DNA of 64,000 nucleotides from CAYZBF01 sp964476585 (lineage in GTDB: Bacteria; Hydrothermota; UBA3072), in contig CAYZBF010000005.1 of assembly GCA_964476585.1 (NCBI GenBank), positions 1 to 64,000 of the forward strand, written 5' to 3'. The notes below the pieces were generated by a model. That model worked only from the letters and a program-made list of their open reading frames with translations, was not told where the DNA came from and did no database searches. A program made the position numbers and the translations under genes. Shown in pieces: positions 15,919 to 24,752 of this stretch. Every line of letters begins with the position of its first letter. Position 1 is the first letter of the stretch.

Positions 15919-16458
15919 ATGAAAAAGCCTGGATGGATTACAGTTGTAGGTGTTATTGGCCTCATAATAGGTTTTTTTGGTATACTTGGGACCGGAAAGT
16001 CTATTGTAATGCCCAGAGTGATAGAGTTCCAAAAAGAGGTGCTTTCTAATGTCGAAAAAGCATATGATGAAGGTTGGAGGGGTGTTGAGGATTTTCCCCC
16101 AGAGGAATTTATTGAGATAGGAGCTAAACTCTTGGATCTACCGGATTGGTTTTATACGTGGAGTATTGTGTTTGGACTTATTGGTTTTTTCGTTTACGGA
16201 TACTATCTATTTACTTCAATCTGGCTCCTTTTAATTAAGAAGTCTGCTGTCCGTTTGTTTTATATTGCAATCGCTTTGAGTATTTGTTTTTCTCTTTTAA
16301 GAACAGTGGTTGCAAGCTTTACTAATTCGCTCATCGGATTCTTCCTTATGGCAGGTAGTTCATTTGTGCTGGCTGTAAATATTGTTCTATTAATTGTAGT
16401 TGCAGCGAGTGACAAACGGGTTTTTGCTACGGTCGAGGCGCAAGGTAGAAAAAAATAA
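15919..16458 (+). CDS. hypothetical membrane protein, four predicted TM segments
   Basis: 179 residues with a Shine-Dalgarno AAGGAGG. Hydrophobic segments lie at about 7-25, 80-105, 112-132 and 140-163. A ~50-residue amphipathic section with EFQKEVLSNVEKAYDEGWRG separates the first two. I recognise no named family. It lies 38 bases after the diguanylate cyclase gene and may be cotranscribed, but no c-di-GMP-binding motif is visible. Confidence 0.65.
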   Translation: MKKPGWITVVGVIGLIIGFFGILGTGKSIVMPRVIEFQKEVLSNVEKAYDEGWRGVEDFPPEEFIEIGAKLLDLPDWFYTWSIVFGLIGFFVYGYYLFTSIWLLLIKKSAVRLFYIAIALSICFSLLRTVVASFTNSLIGFFLMAGSSFVLAVNIVLLIVVAASDKRVFATVEAQGRKK

Positions 16459-16635
16459 AGGGTTTTTATTCGCATCAGATATTGATGCTGTGACATTAGT
16501 TTAATCTCTTCACGGTATTTTTTAGAATAATATACTTAGCATTTCAATAATGGACTTCTTGTTCTTATTGGGAATGTAGAATGGTAATATAAGTAAGTAT
16601 TATAAGGATAGATTTTTGCCTATCGGCTGAAGTAA

Positions 16636-16908
16636 TGTAATGAAATTGCATCCTCGCGGGTTCAACAGTGCCTGAAAGCGGAGGTGAACCATGTCTTGGG
16701 TAAGATACAGCACAATGACTTGGTTTTAGAACTAGGATGTGGTTACGGAAGAATACTCCCCAAGCTTGCTAAAAAAGCCGGATGGGTTATTGGGATTGAT
16801 ATCTCCCTTTCCAGCTTGTTACTCGCGCGGGAAGTGTTAGAGGATTTTTCAAATTGCTTCCTTCTGAGAATGAATGCGATCCGACTCGCCTTCCATAAAG
16901 TACAATAA
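16636..16908 (+). pseudogene. fragment of a SAM-dependent methyltransferase
   Basis: The frame from 16636 reads CLKAEVNHVLGKIQHNDLVL, then ELGCGYGRI (SAM motif I) and VIGIDISLSSLLLAREVL, and stops at 16908 after RMNAIRLAFHKVQ. Class I methyltransferases of this type run past 200 residues. No plausible start or N-terminal helix precedes, and the second half of the Rossmann fold is missing, so this is a broken gene. Confidence 0.7.
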
Positions 16909-17074
16909 AAGCAGTTCATTCCTGGTAAAGTAGTAATTCTTAGATATGATTACAACAATAGATATAAGTAAAATGCTCGAGTTACTCAATGCTAAATAGC
17001 GATCATGAATGAAAGCATTTTTAGTGTTGACACTCAGAATTTTTTCTTTATGCTTGATTTAAAGAGGAGGGAAT

Positions 17075-17428
17075 ATGGTTAATCCTAAAAGAATATTGAT
17101 AGCGACTATTTTTGGGTTAATTTTTGGATTTGTTTGTTGGGGACTTGCTGCATCAGGTGAGGCACCAATGCCCTGGTTTGGTGCCGTTACAATCATCTTC
17201 AGCCGGACACTTATAGGTTTTGCAATAGGAATAAGTGTTTTTAAGATGAAGTGGTGGCTTCATGGTATCATTCTTGGCACCATATTTAGCATACCGATGG
17301 CATTCAATGTTCTCTATTCTCCACAAAATGCAATATATATCTTTATCGGGACGATAATTTTGGGCGCTATCTATGGATTGCTGATTGAGCTATTTACTAC
17401 AATTGTATTTAGACAAGGAGTAGAATAG
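17075..17428 (+). CDS. small hypothetical integral membrane protein
   Basis: 117 residues, ATG preceded by AGAGGAGGGAAT. Four closely packed hydrophobic segments (about 7-25, 36-56, 63-82, 86-110) leave almost no soluble part. The repeated glycine pattern (FGLIFGF, ILGTIFS, ILGAIYGLLIE) suggests tight helix packing. I do not recognise the family and neighbouring genes give no hint, being pseudogenes and a mobile element. Confidence 0.65.
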   Translation: MVNPKRILIATIFGLIFGFVCWGLAASGEAPMPWFGAVTIIFSRTLIGFAIGISVFKMKWWLHGIILGTIFSIPMAFNVLYSPQNAIYIFIGTIILGAIYGLLIELFTTIVFRQGVE

Positions 17429-17551
17429 GAGAGGTAAAAGAAGCATAAACTTTCAAAAATTTAGTTTGTCACTGGGAATTCTATCAAATACCATTTGATA
17501 AATTTATATCTTTACTTATAATCTTTATCCACTAAAATATATTAAAATTAA

Positions 17552-17852
17552 AGGTTGTCCCAAGGTTGTATGATGATTATAAAAGAACCAATTTTGGACA
17601 TAATGACCTTCAGCAGCAATGTTCGGACTTCCGTCCGATAAAGCCATGGTCAAATTCCCCAGCGAGGAATTTGCCATTCGCTCTCTCAGGCTCGCTCTCC
17701 TTGGAATACAAGTATTCCAAGCAACCATGCCCGCTTGCCTTCCGAGGGCGCTTTCCTGGACGGAAGCCCTCACCTACAAGAAGATTATTTGGTCTTTTAA
17801 CCGAATGGGAGAGGGGGTTAGATCCCGTGTCAACCAACTTTGGGACAACGCC
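17552..17852. mobile_element. 301-bp MITE-like element with terminal inverted repeats and 9-bp target duplication
   Basis: The left end AGGTTGTCCCAAGGTTG and the right end, read inward on the other strand as GGCGTTGTCCCAAAGTTG, share GTTGTCCCAA(G/A)GTTG. An exact 9-bp direct repeat TAAAATTAA flanks it at 17543-17551 and 17853-17861, as expected for a transposition target duplication. The interior has no transposase but folds strongly: CTTGGAATAC/GTATTCCAAG, CAAATTCC/GGAATTTG, and CTTCCGTCC (17628) pairing with GGACGGAAG. Overlapping ORFs on both strands inside it are low-complexity by-products. Confidence 0.72.
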
Positions 17853-18038
17853 TAAAATTAATAGTATAGTCTATCATACAACTAATCTAAATATCTTCCC
17901 AGCCTGAAGGCGAATAGCTTTTAGCTATAAATCATACTGACTCACGACTGATGACCCATGACTAAGCTATGGGCGGTGGCCATGGTCGAAATTGACATTC
18001 ATTTTTTATTGTTTATATTCAAAATAAGGAGGTGTTAT

Positions 18039-18487
18039 ATTAAAGTTAGGGGTAGAGCAGCACATATATTACAGCGATTTATAAAAGAGGATTTCGGGGA
18101 AGATAGTTTTATCAGGTAGATAAATTCAATTTCTCAAGAAGCACGTAAGGTTTACTCTTCTCGTATAATTATAGAAAAGTGGTATTCCCTTATAAAGGTG
18201 ATTGAAGAACCTACTAGAAAGATGTGTGAGGTGTTTTACGAGGGTGATCTAAAGGGAGCCTGGGAGGTAAGTAAATTTAGTGCCAAGTGGTTATGAATGA
18301 GAAAGACAAAGCCATTCTTAGGATGACTGAATTCCCAGAGGCAACTGATATTGTTGAGTATCGTATTTTGGGCTGGATGGAACGTTCATTAGAAATTTGA
18401 GGGTGCAGGAATATAAAGATTGTTATCACGAAATCGCTAACCAGAGGGGATCCTTATACTGAATTTTCAGGGAGCTGGGAATATTAG
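18039..18487 (+). pseudogene. decayed gene of unrecognised family with multiple lesions
   Basis: A perfect AAGGAGGT (18027) is followed by ATT, not ATG, then IKVRGRAAHILQRFIKEDFG, a TAG at 18117, and SISQEARKVYSSRIIIEKWY and PTRKMCEVFYEGDLKGAWEV down to a TGA at 18294. The reading resumes in another frame at 18290: DKAILRMTEFPEATDIVEYR, ILGWMERSLEI, a TGA, then GCRNIKIVITKSLTRGDPYT to a TAG. The composition and continuity are those of one ~190-200-residue protein with a lost start codon, two nonsense changes, a frameshift and probably an internal deletion. It resembles small DUF2378/TIGR02265-type proteins, but I hold that weakly. Confidence 0.6.
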
Positions 18488-18562
18488 TGTGAGAAGATTG
18501 TCATATGTTGATTCCTCTTTAGCGCGCTAGGTTTCATCTGAGGAAGTGTAGATTTCTTTGAC

Positions 18563-18590
18563 TTGACATATCCAGGGTTAATTCTAATAT
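18563..18590 (+). promoter_or_regulatory. leaderless-type promoter for the TIGR04076-like gene
   Basis: TTGACA at 18563-18568, a 16-bp spacer, TAATAT at 18585-18590, then 6 bases to the ATG at 18597. No ribosome binding sequence can fit, so the mRNA should begin at or within a base or two of the ATG. Confidence 0.75.
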
Positions 18591-18596
18591 GGTTAT

Positions 18597-18881
18597 ATGG
18601 ATATAGTAGTTGAAGTAGTCGAGATAAAAGGGAATTGCCCGGTTTATGCCATCGGGGATACATTCTTACTTATAGATGGTTATAAACTTAAAAGTCCGAA
18701 ACCTATCTGTATGCATTCCCTTGCATCTCTCTTGTCATATTATAATGCACTTTCACGCGGTATAAAGCCGGAAGATCTGGGATTGGGAAAAGAAGGGAAG
18801 GCATATCTGCAGTGTCTTGATCCAATGATACGCACTGGAGGTGGAACTGTGACTTTCTCGGTATATAGAAGAGATGAATAA
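18597..18881 (+). CDS. TIGR04076-family small protein
   Basis: 94 residues. GNCPVYAIGDTFLL near the start, CMHSLASLLSYYNALSRGI in the middle and AYLQCLDP followed by GGGTVTFSV at the end match the small TIGR04076 family found in anaerobes. The conserved cysteines (C14, C39, C73) suggest metal or redox chemistry, but no function is established. Its stop overlaps the rpe ATG by 8 bases, so it heads the rpe-guaA operon. Confidence 0.75.
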   Translation: MDIVVEVVEIKGNCPVYAIGDTFLLIDGYKLKSPKPICMHSLASLLSYYNALSRGIKPEDLGLGKEGKAYLQCLDPMIRTGGGTVTFSVYRRDE

Positions 18882-19524
18882 AAGGATTCGGGTTTCTCCT
18901 TCTATTCTCTCTGCTGATTTTTCCTGTCTCCGTGAGGAAATAAAGAGTGTAGAGGAGGCAGGTGCTGACGAGCTTCACCTGGATGTAATGGATGGACACT
19001 TCGTCCCGAATATAACCTTTGGCCCGTTTATCGTAAGAGCAATAAAAAAGATCACAGATCTTCCACTATCTGCTCATCTCATGATAACATATCCAGAAAA
19101 ATACATCGAAGAGTTCATCAATGCCGGTTGTTCTGCAATAAGTTTTCATCTTGAGACTGAAGGAGATCCTATTCCAATTATTGAAACAATTCGTAAGAAC
19201 AAAGTAGAGGCAGGATTGGTAATTAATCCTAATACACCGATTAAAGCAGTAGAACGATATCTAGATAGAATTGATTTTGTGCTTGCGATGAGTGTGTATC
19301 CAGGCTTTGTAGCGCAGAAGTTTATATCGGATGTTATTCCTAAAATTAAGGAAGTTCGAAATCTTGCGCCTGAACTTGATATAGCTGTTGACGGTGGTAT
19401 AAATGATAGGACAGTTGATTCAGTGATTGAAGCAGGGGCAAATATAATTGTGTCAGCTTCATATATCTTTTCATCAGCTGACAGAAAATACGCTATTCAG
19501 AGACTTCGTGGAAAGAGTGGTTGA
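18874..19524 (+). CDS. rpe: ribulose-phosphate 3-epimerase
   Basis: 216-residue TIM barrel, full length. SPSILSADF, HLDVMDGHFVPNITFGP with metal-binding His and Asp, SAHLMI, SVYPGFVAQKF and DIAVDGGIN are the family landmarks. It interconverts ribulose-5-phosphate and xylulose-5-phosphate in the pentose phosphate pathway. Its start overlaps the upstream gene and its end overlaps guaA, so translation is probably coupled. Supply of ribose phosphate next to a purine gene is a reasonable pairing. Confidence 0.95.
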   Translation: MNKRIRVSPSILSADFSCLREEIKSVEEAGADELHLDVMDGHFVPNITFGPFIVRAIKKITDLPLSAHLMITYPEKYIEEFINAGCSAISFHLETEGDPIPIIETIRKNKVEAGLVINPNTPIKAVERYLDRIDFVLAMSVYPGFVAQKFISDVIPKIKEVRNLAPELDIAVDGGINDRTVDSVIEAGANIIVSASYIFSSADRKYAIQRLRGKSG

Positions 19525-21031
19525 ACGCGTAACTATTCTGGATTTTGGTTCCCAGTATACTCATCTAATAGCAAGAAGAATGCGTGAATTAAGAGTGCAT
19601 ACTGTGGTATATCCTTATAACGTTTTAGTAAATGAGATATCGGATTCTAAAGGTATAGTGCTCTCTGGTAGTCCTCGAAGTGTTTATGAGAAGGATGCTC
19701 CATTCCCTGACCTTAACATATTTGCTCTCGGGGTGCCTATACTGGGCATTTGCTATGGCCTCCAGGTAATAGGGAAGATATTCGATGGTAAGGTAGCTTC
19801 ATCAAAGGTTAGGGAGTATGGGAAGATGGAATTTCAGGTGAAGGATGATCCACTCTTCACTAACGTTTCTCGCAAAACAATAGTCTGGATGAGTCATGGA
19901 GATAGGCTAAGTGAGTTACCTCCTGATTTCAAGGCGATAGGCAGCACCAGTAATTCGGAGTTTGCAGCGATAAGGTCTGGAAATATCTATGGTCTTCAAT
20001 TTCATCCAGAGGTTACCCACACAGTGGAGGGTAAAAAGATTCTCGAGAATTTCCTTTATTCTATCTGTGGTGTAAAAGGTGAATGGGACCCTTTGTCTTT
20101 TGTTGATATAGCTAAAGATGAAATAATTTCAAAATGTCAGGATGGGAGGGTTGTGCTTGCATATAGCGGTGGTGTGGATTCTACAGTATGTTCTATTGTT
20201 GCAAGGGAAGTCCTTGGAGATAGATTTACGCCAATTTTTGTGGATACTGGTCTCATGAGAGATCACGAGGTTGATGAAATAAAGAAGGCCAGTGAAGAAT
20301 TGCAGCTTGGCGTGAGGATACTAGACTCTGAGGAACGATTTCTAAGTGCTCTTGAGGGAATATATAATCCTGAGGAAAAGAGAATGATAATAGGAAAGGA
20401 ATTTGCACATGTCTTTGAAGAGGAGGCAGTCGGGCTGAATGCAGAGTATCTAATCCAGGGTACACTTTATCCTGATAGGATTGAGAGTGTAAGTGATGTA
20501 GGGCCATCTCATTTAATAAAGACACATCATAATGTTGGAGCAATGCCAAAAGATCTAAAGTTAGGGTTGGTTGAGCCTCTGAAAGATTTCTTCAAGGATG
20601 AAGTGAGGGAGATGGCAAGAGTCCTTAAGATTCCTAAAAGAATTTATGGAAGGCATCCATTCCCGGGTCCGGGATTGGCAGTCAGAATTCTCGGAGAGGT
20701 TACGAAAGAGAGATTGGAAATATTGAAGAAAGTGGACCATATATATGTTGAGACGCTGAAATCCTTAGGTCTTTATGATTCAATATGGCAAGCATTCGCA
20801 GTATTTATCCCCGTGAGAACCGTTGGAGTCATGGGTGATAAACGTACCTATGGGAATCTGATCGGACTCAAAGCCGTAGATAGTGAGGATGGTATGACTG
20901 CAGATTGGCATCATTTCAAAAAGGAGAATATGAATCTCATTGTAAGGCGGATAATGAATGAGGTTGAAGGCGTGAACAGGGTAGTTTATGATGTGAGTTC
21001 CAAACCGCCTTCAACAATTGAATGGGAATAA
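19517..21031 (+). CDS. guaA: GMP synthase (glutamine-hydrolysing)
   Basis: 504 residues from the GTG at 19517, chosen because the family begins just before (I/V)LDFGSQYTxLIARR. Longer in-frame starts would only translate rpe sequence. The N-terminal class I amidotransferase domain has GICYGLQ (nucleophile Cys) and FHPEVTH (His, Glu). The ATP pyrophosphatase domain has the PP-loop AYSGGVDST, and the C-terminal dimerisation domain ends KPPSTIEWE as expected. It converts XMP to GMP. It overlaps rpe by 8 bases and the next gene by 10. Confidence 0.96.
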   Translation: MVERVTILDFGSQYTHLIARRMRELRVHTVVYPYNVLVNEISDSKGIVLSGSPRSVYEKDAPFPDLNIFALGVPILGICYGLQVIGKIFDGKVASSKVREYGKMEFQVKDDPLFTNVSRKTIVWMSHGDRLSELPPDFKAIGSTSNSEFAAIRSGNIYGLQFHPEVTHTVEGKKILENFLYSICGVKGEWDPLSFVDIAKDEIISKCQDGRVVLAYSGGVDSTVCSIVAREVLGDRFTPIFVDTGLMRDHEVDEIKKASEELQLGVRILDSEERFLSALEGIYNPEEKRMIIGKEFAHVFEEEAVGLNAEYLIQGTLYPDRIESVSDVGPSHLIKTHHNVGAMPKDLKLGLVEPLKDFFKDEVREMARVLKIPKRIYGRHPFPGPGLAVRILGEVTKERLEILKKVDHIYVETLKSLGLYDSIWQAFAVFIPVRTVGVMGDKRTYGNLIGLKAVDSEDGMTADWHHFKKENMNLIVRRIMNEVEGVNRVVYDVSSKPPSTIEWE

Positions 21032-21957
21032 TCCTTATTATTTTATCTTTTTCAGAAATCCTGCTTCCTTCTGGTGTTCGAATAGTGATGGGAAAATCAA
21101 ATCTACCTGCGCAAATATCGGTTGGGTTGGAAGTTAATCCGAGTATTTCTTTTTCTGAAAAAGCGAGGGGGCTATTTACTAAACGTGGTTATAATTATCT
21201 ATATTTGAAGAATGCGGATTCTTTACCTCGCCTAAAGCAGTTTGCCCACCTACTCTCTAAAGATAGCCTTTTCTATATGGACAAGGTTCAAACCCCTACA
21301 AATCTACTTCGTCTCGCACTCCTGGATTATGGAGGAAATATCTCACCCGTAGTTGATGTTACTGTGGGTTTTACGGGGAGAATAGATGAAAATTATATTA
21401 TTGATTTGTTTTCTCTTATCCCGGATTCCATCATTTCAAATGTCTCCAATTATTATACTTTAAGGCCATTGCAGGGTAAACATATATATTATGGGGATAA
21501 GGATTTTGTAGCTAATATCTCCCCTGCTCCACACGATAATGAATTCTTGCCATTTTTGATATGCCTTCAGATTATAGATAATAGGGGTTTTAAGGTTCAA
21601 TTTTCTCCAGAAACTGCTCCATCACCTTTCATTATAAACGACACAGGGTTCGATGTTGGATTGATTTTTAGCGAACCTGAAACAGAGGAAATGAGAATAG
21701 GAGGAAATCAGGTGAAGGAATGGATGAGAATTGAGTTTAATAATTCCAATCGTTCCAGGATGCTGGTACTCATAACGGAGATGGGGCTTAGTGAAGATGA
21801 ATTTCTAAATTGGATGAAAGACCTACAATATTTGACTCTGGATCGATTAAAGGAAGTATGGGAACGCTATCTACTCGACGGCTTCGTCTCTTCTGGGTCT
21901 CCTGAGTTTTGTAATCTTCTCATTAAACTGTTTCCTGAAGCAGAGGTGATCAAGTGA
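21022..21957 (+). CDS. hypothetical protein, possibly a degenerate M16-type peptidase domain
   Basis: 311 residues, overlapping the guaA end. After a short hydrophobic N-terminus (MGIILIILSFSEI) it reads LLPSGVRIVMGKSNLPAQIS. This resembles the first strand of M16 zinc peptidases (LxNGLxVVV), but the HxxEH metal motif is absent. VDVTVGFTGRIDENYIIDLF resembles the strand-helix at the end of an M16 domain. If related, it would be a non-catalytic member like mitochondrial processing peptidase alpha. Identification is weak. It overlaps the following VWA-like gene by 4 bases, so the two probably act together at the envelope. Confidence 0.55.
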   Translation: MGIILIILSFSEILLPSGVRIVMGKSNLPAQISVGLEVNPSISFSEKARGLFTKRGYNYLYLKNADSLPRLKQFAHLLSKDSLFYMDKVQTPTNLLRLALLDYGGNISPVVDVTVGFTGRIDENYIIDLFSLIPDSIISNVSNYYTLRPLQGKHIYYGDKDFVANISPAPHDNEFLPFLICLQIIDNRGFKVQFSPETAPSPFIINDTGFDVGLIFSEPETEEMRIGGNQVKEWMRIEFNNSNRSRMLVLITEMGLSEDEFLNWMKDLQYLTLDRLKEVWERYLLDGFVSSGSPEFCNLLIKLFPEAEVIK

Positions 21958-23525
21958 GGCTTCGACCTACCCAGTGGCTGGTTATTGCTTTTTTTTTACT
22001 CCTAATCTTCTATCCTGAGTTTCATTGCACAAAAAGAATTTCTCCTTTTGGTATATTGCTTTTAGACCGCTCGGAGTCAATGAAAAGAGCTACCCTACCT
22101 AAAATAGATTCTCCTTTTCCCCTTAAAAGATTTGATTTTGGAAGTGAACACCATGGGACTGCAATAGGAGAGGGTTTGCTACAGGCTAAAGACAGATATG
22201 AAGAAGCGAGTTTTATTCTACTCTATTCTGACGGCTCCAATACTGTAGGGGAAAATCCCATTGAGGCAGCTGCAGAGATTGGTATACCAGTTTATACAAT
22301 GCACCCGAATATTACTTTGGATACTTCGGGTTATATTTCAGCGTTTGGTCCGGAGATTATCAAAGAAGGTGATAATGCAGTTTATAAGGTGCATTATCGA
22401 GTCTTGTGCCCTTCAACAATAAATGTGTTAGAAGAAGGCGTCTTAGATAAGAAAGAAGTAGAGGGAGAAGGGATGCTCGAGTTTGCCCTAAATCCTACTG
22501 CTGGAAGACACACTTTTGAATTCAATCTCTCAAAAGGAGACAGAATTATAGATAGAACCTACCGGAATCTCCTTGTGAAAAAAAGACCTCGAGTTCTAAT
22601 CTATACCGGGAGTTTAGACTGGAACTATAAATTCTTTTACCGTTACTTCAAGGAACTTGGTTCCAATGTCAGTGGAGTGTGGAATAGGGATGATTTTGAT
22701 TCCCCCTTTTCTGATTATGAGATTGTCTGTCTGATTAATCCGAAGATTATGGTAGAGGAGAAAATAGGAGATTATATAAAGAATGGTGGAAAAACAATAG
22801 TCGTCAATTCATCAATGCTTTCCACAGATTTTCTTCCCTTTATTGCTCCAACAATTACAACCGTCTCTTCGGAGCTGCCTATTCATCACTATTTAAAGCC
22901 GACTGGGATTCGAAGGGGAAGTAGAAGTATTGATATCATGGGTGAAAAGTTAGTCTATATGCTGGATTATGGAGAAGGACAAGTAGCGCAGGTTGCCTGC
23001 CTAGATCCATGGAGACTGAGATTGGCTGGGGGGGGTGTGTATAAAAGGGATCTTTTTGGTGAAATGATGGATAAGCTATTAAAATATCTTACTCCAGCCA
23101 AATTAAATATTTCATATCCAGAACGCTTATTGGAAGGTGAAGAACTTAAGGTGACCTTCGAACCGATGAGCCCCGATTCCTTTATTTGGGATGGGCATGC
23201 ACAATCCATTTTAGAAGATTACATCATTATTTCATCTCCAGAAAGGGGCATCCATCACTTTAAGGTAGTTTTCCCTTCTTCTACATTCATAGAATCTCTC
23301 AAAGTGATGAGTGGAAACAATGATGGAATGGGCGTTGATATCACAATGCTTGACGCTATAAGTAGTGGAAGTGGAGGTGGAAAATGGGAAGATGGTTTTG
23401 ACCAATCACTCTTTGGATATAAGGAAAAAGAATTATATATAAATTTACGCCATAACTGGTTCTTCCTATCAATATTCTTTATTATTCTGTTTTTTGATTG
23501 GTATCTATGGATGAGGGGGAAATGA
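21954..23525 (+). CDS. membrane-anchored VWA-like protein of unknown role
   Basis: 523 residues, GTG start overlapping the previous stop. TM segments lie at the N-terminus (WLVIAFFLLLIFY) and the C-terminus (WFFLSIFFIILFFDWYLW). FGILLLDRSESM has the DxSxS metal-site motif of a von Willebrand A domain and is followed by FILLYSDGSNT, but the domain is short. The middle (RVLIYTGSLDWNYKFFYRYF) resembles the glutamine-amidotransferase-like module found in large VWA membrane proteins near Bat operons. It most likely has a large periplasmic part. The function is unknown; the gene pair with 21022-21957 is tight. Confidence 0.65.
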   Translation: MRLRPTQWLVIAFFLLLIFYPEFHCTKRISPFGILLLDRSESMKRATLPKIDSPFPLKRFDFGSEHHGTAIGEGLLQAKDRYEEASFILLYSDGSNTVGENPIEAAAEIGIPVYTMHPNITLDTSGYISAFGPEIIKEGDNAVYKVHYRVLCPSTINVLEEGVLDKKEVEGEGMLEFALNPTAGRHTFEFNLSKGDRIIDRTYRNLLVKKRPRVLIYTGSLDWNYKFFYRYFKELGSNVSGVWNRDDFDSPFSDYEIVCLINPKIMVEEKIGDYIKNGGKTIVVNSSMLSTDFLPFIAPTITTVSSELPIHHYLKPTGIRRGSRSIDIMGEKLVYMLDYGEGQVAQVACLDPWRLRLAGGGVYKRDLFGEMMDKLLKYLTPAKLNISYPERLLEGEELKVTFEPMSPDSFIWDGHAQSILEDYIIISSPERGIHHFKVVFPSSTFIESLKVMSGNNDGMGVDITMLDAISSGSGGGKWEDGFDQSLFGYKEKELYINLRHNWFFLSIFFIILFFDWYLWMRGK

Positions 23526-23551
23526 TTTCTTTGATATTCAAAAAAGTACAC

Positions 23552-23579
23552 TTGAAAAAAATTAACCAATCCATATATA
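23552..23579 (+). promoter_or_regulatory. leaderless-type promoter for the flavoprotein gene
   Basis: TTGAAA at 23552-23557, a 16-bp spacer, TATATA at 23574-23579, then 6 bases to the ATG at 23586. No ribosome binding sequence is present. Confidence 0.6.
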
Positions 23580-23585
23580 TAAGAA

Positions 23586-24752
23586 ATGGAATTTGATTTT
23601 ATCGTTATAGGTGCAGGCCCTATAGGTTCCTACCTTTCAAAGCTACTTGCTAGTGATGGTTTTTCTGTAGCAATCTTTGACAGAAAGCAAGAGGTAGGAA
23701 GAGATGTAGTCTGCAGTGGAATTATTGGGAGTGAGCCTTACCATGAATTCGATTTACCAAAGGATGCTATAATTAGCAGGATTTCGGATGGCTCAATCTT
23801 CTCTCCGTCCATGATTCAATTCCAGTATTCAGAAGACCATCCATTTGCTTATATTGCTGACAGGGAAAAACTTGATAAAATCCTATTTTCCAGAGCTATT
23901 AATGAAGGGGTTGAACCCTTCCTTGGTAATATGGTAACTGATTTAGAGAAGGAAAAGGGAAGAGTCTCATTGAAATACTTCAACCAGGGAGACATAAGGA
24001 AAATTAGCTCAAGGTGCATCATAATCGCCACAGGTTCCGATTTTGCGTTACACAGGAAAGCTGGGCTCATAGCACCCGAAAGATTCCTATGGGGAAGTAG
24101 GGTTGAATTGGATTATGAGATAAAGGGTCCACTGGAGATATATCTTCTCTGTAATCCTGATCTGGGATCCTTCGGGTGGGTAATACCGCTTAAGGACAAA
24201 ACAAGGATAGGAACTGTATCAGAAGATTACGATCGGAATGCACTCCATCGCCTAATTCAAAAGACTAATGGGAGGTTCAAGCTCCAGGAAAACAGAATCG
24301 AAGGCGCGCCTATTGCCTATGGCGACTCAAAAAAAATGGTCAGCAAAAGAGTTATTGCAGTTGGTGAAGCGGCAGGACAGGTAAAGACTACTACTGGTGG
24401 TGGAATACATTATGGACTTATAGGTGCACAACTAGCCCATGATATCTTAAGAAAGTCAGCCTTAGAAGATGACTTTAGTGCAGATAGGCTTCTTGAGTAT
24501 GAGAGAATGTGGAGAATTAAAATGGGACACGAGATAAAAGCAGGTATGGTTCTGAGGAACTTGATTTCTAAGGTGCCGTCAAAAACAGTTGATGTAGTAT
24601 TTAAGTGGGCAAGGGAAGATTCTGCAATCAAGGAGGATGTTAAGCAGATATTTTCCTTTGATTATCACAAGAATATAATAGATTTCGGAGTAAAGCTAAT
24701 ATTGGGTAGAAATACCTTACGTCGTTCTAAATTCAGTTTATTTCCTTTTTAA
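23586..24752 (+). CDS. FAD-dependent oxidoreductase, geranylgeranyl reductase family
   Basis: 388 residues. DFIVIGAGPIGSYLSKLLAS is the N-terminal FAD dinucleotide fold, VCSGIIGSEP is the conserved Cys-containing loop of the geranylgeranyl reductase family, and VIAVGEAAGQVKTTTGGGIH is the second FAD motif. Members saturate isoprenoid chains of quinones or lipids, or act on other polyenes. The substrate here is unknown, but isoprenoid supply through IspH is encoded elsewhere in the window. It converges on panC with a 4-base overlap. Confidence 0.82.
   Translation: MEFDFIVIGAGPIGSYLSKLLASDGFSVAIFDRKQEVGRDVVCSGIIGSEPYHEFDLPKDAIISRISDGSIFSPSMIQFQYSEDHPFAYIADREKLDKILFSRAINEGVEPFLGNMVTDLEKEKGRVSLKYFNQGDIRKISSRCIIIATGSDFALHRKAGLIAPERFLWGSRVELDYEIKGPLEIYLLCNPDLGSFGWVIPLKDKTRIGTVSEDYDRNALHRLIQKTNGRFKLQENRIEGAPIAYGDSKKMVSKRVIAVGEAAGQVKTTTGGGIHYGLIGAQLAHDILRKSALEDDFSADRLLEYERMWRIKMGHEIKAGMVLRNLISKVPSKTVDVVFKWAREDSAIKEDVKQIFSFDYHKNIIDFGVKLILGRNTLRRSKFSLFPF

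Noticed and set aside
17566..17907. Overlapping open frames on both strands of 75-113 codons.
   Set aside because: They lie inside the 301-bp inverted-repeat element, overlap each other on both strands, have no ribosome binding sites and show composition set by the hairpins.
19448..19516. Extended N-terminus for guaA.
   Set aside because: It translates the end of rpe out of frame; GuaA proteins begin just before the LDFGSQY motif.
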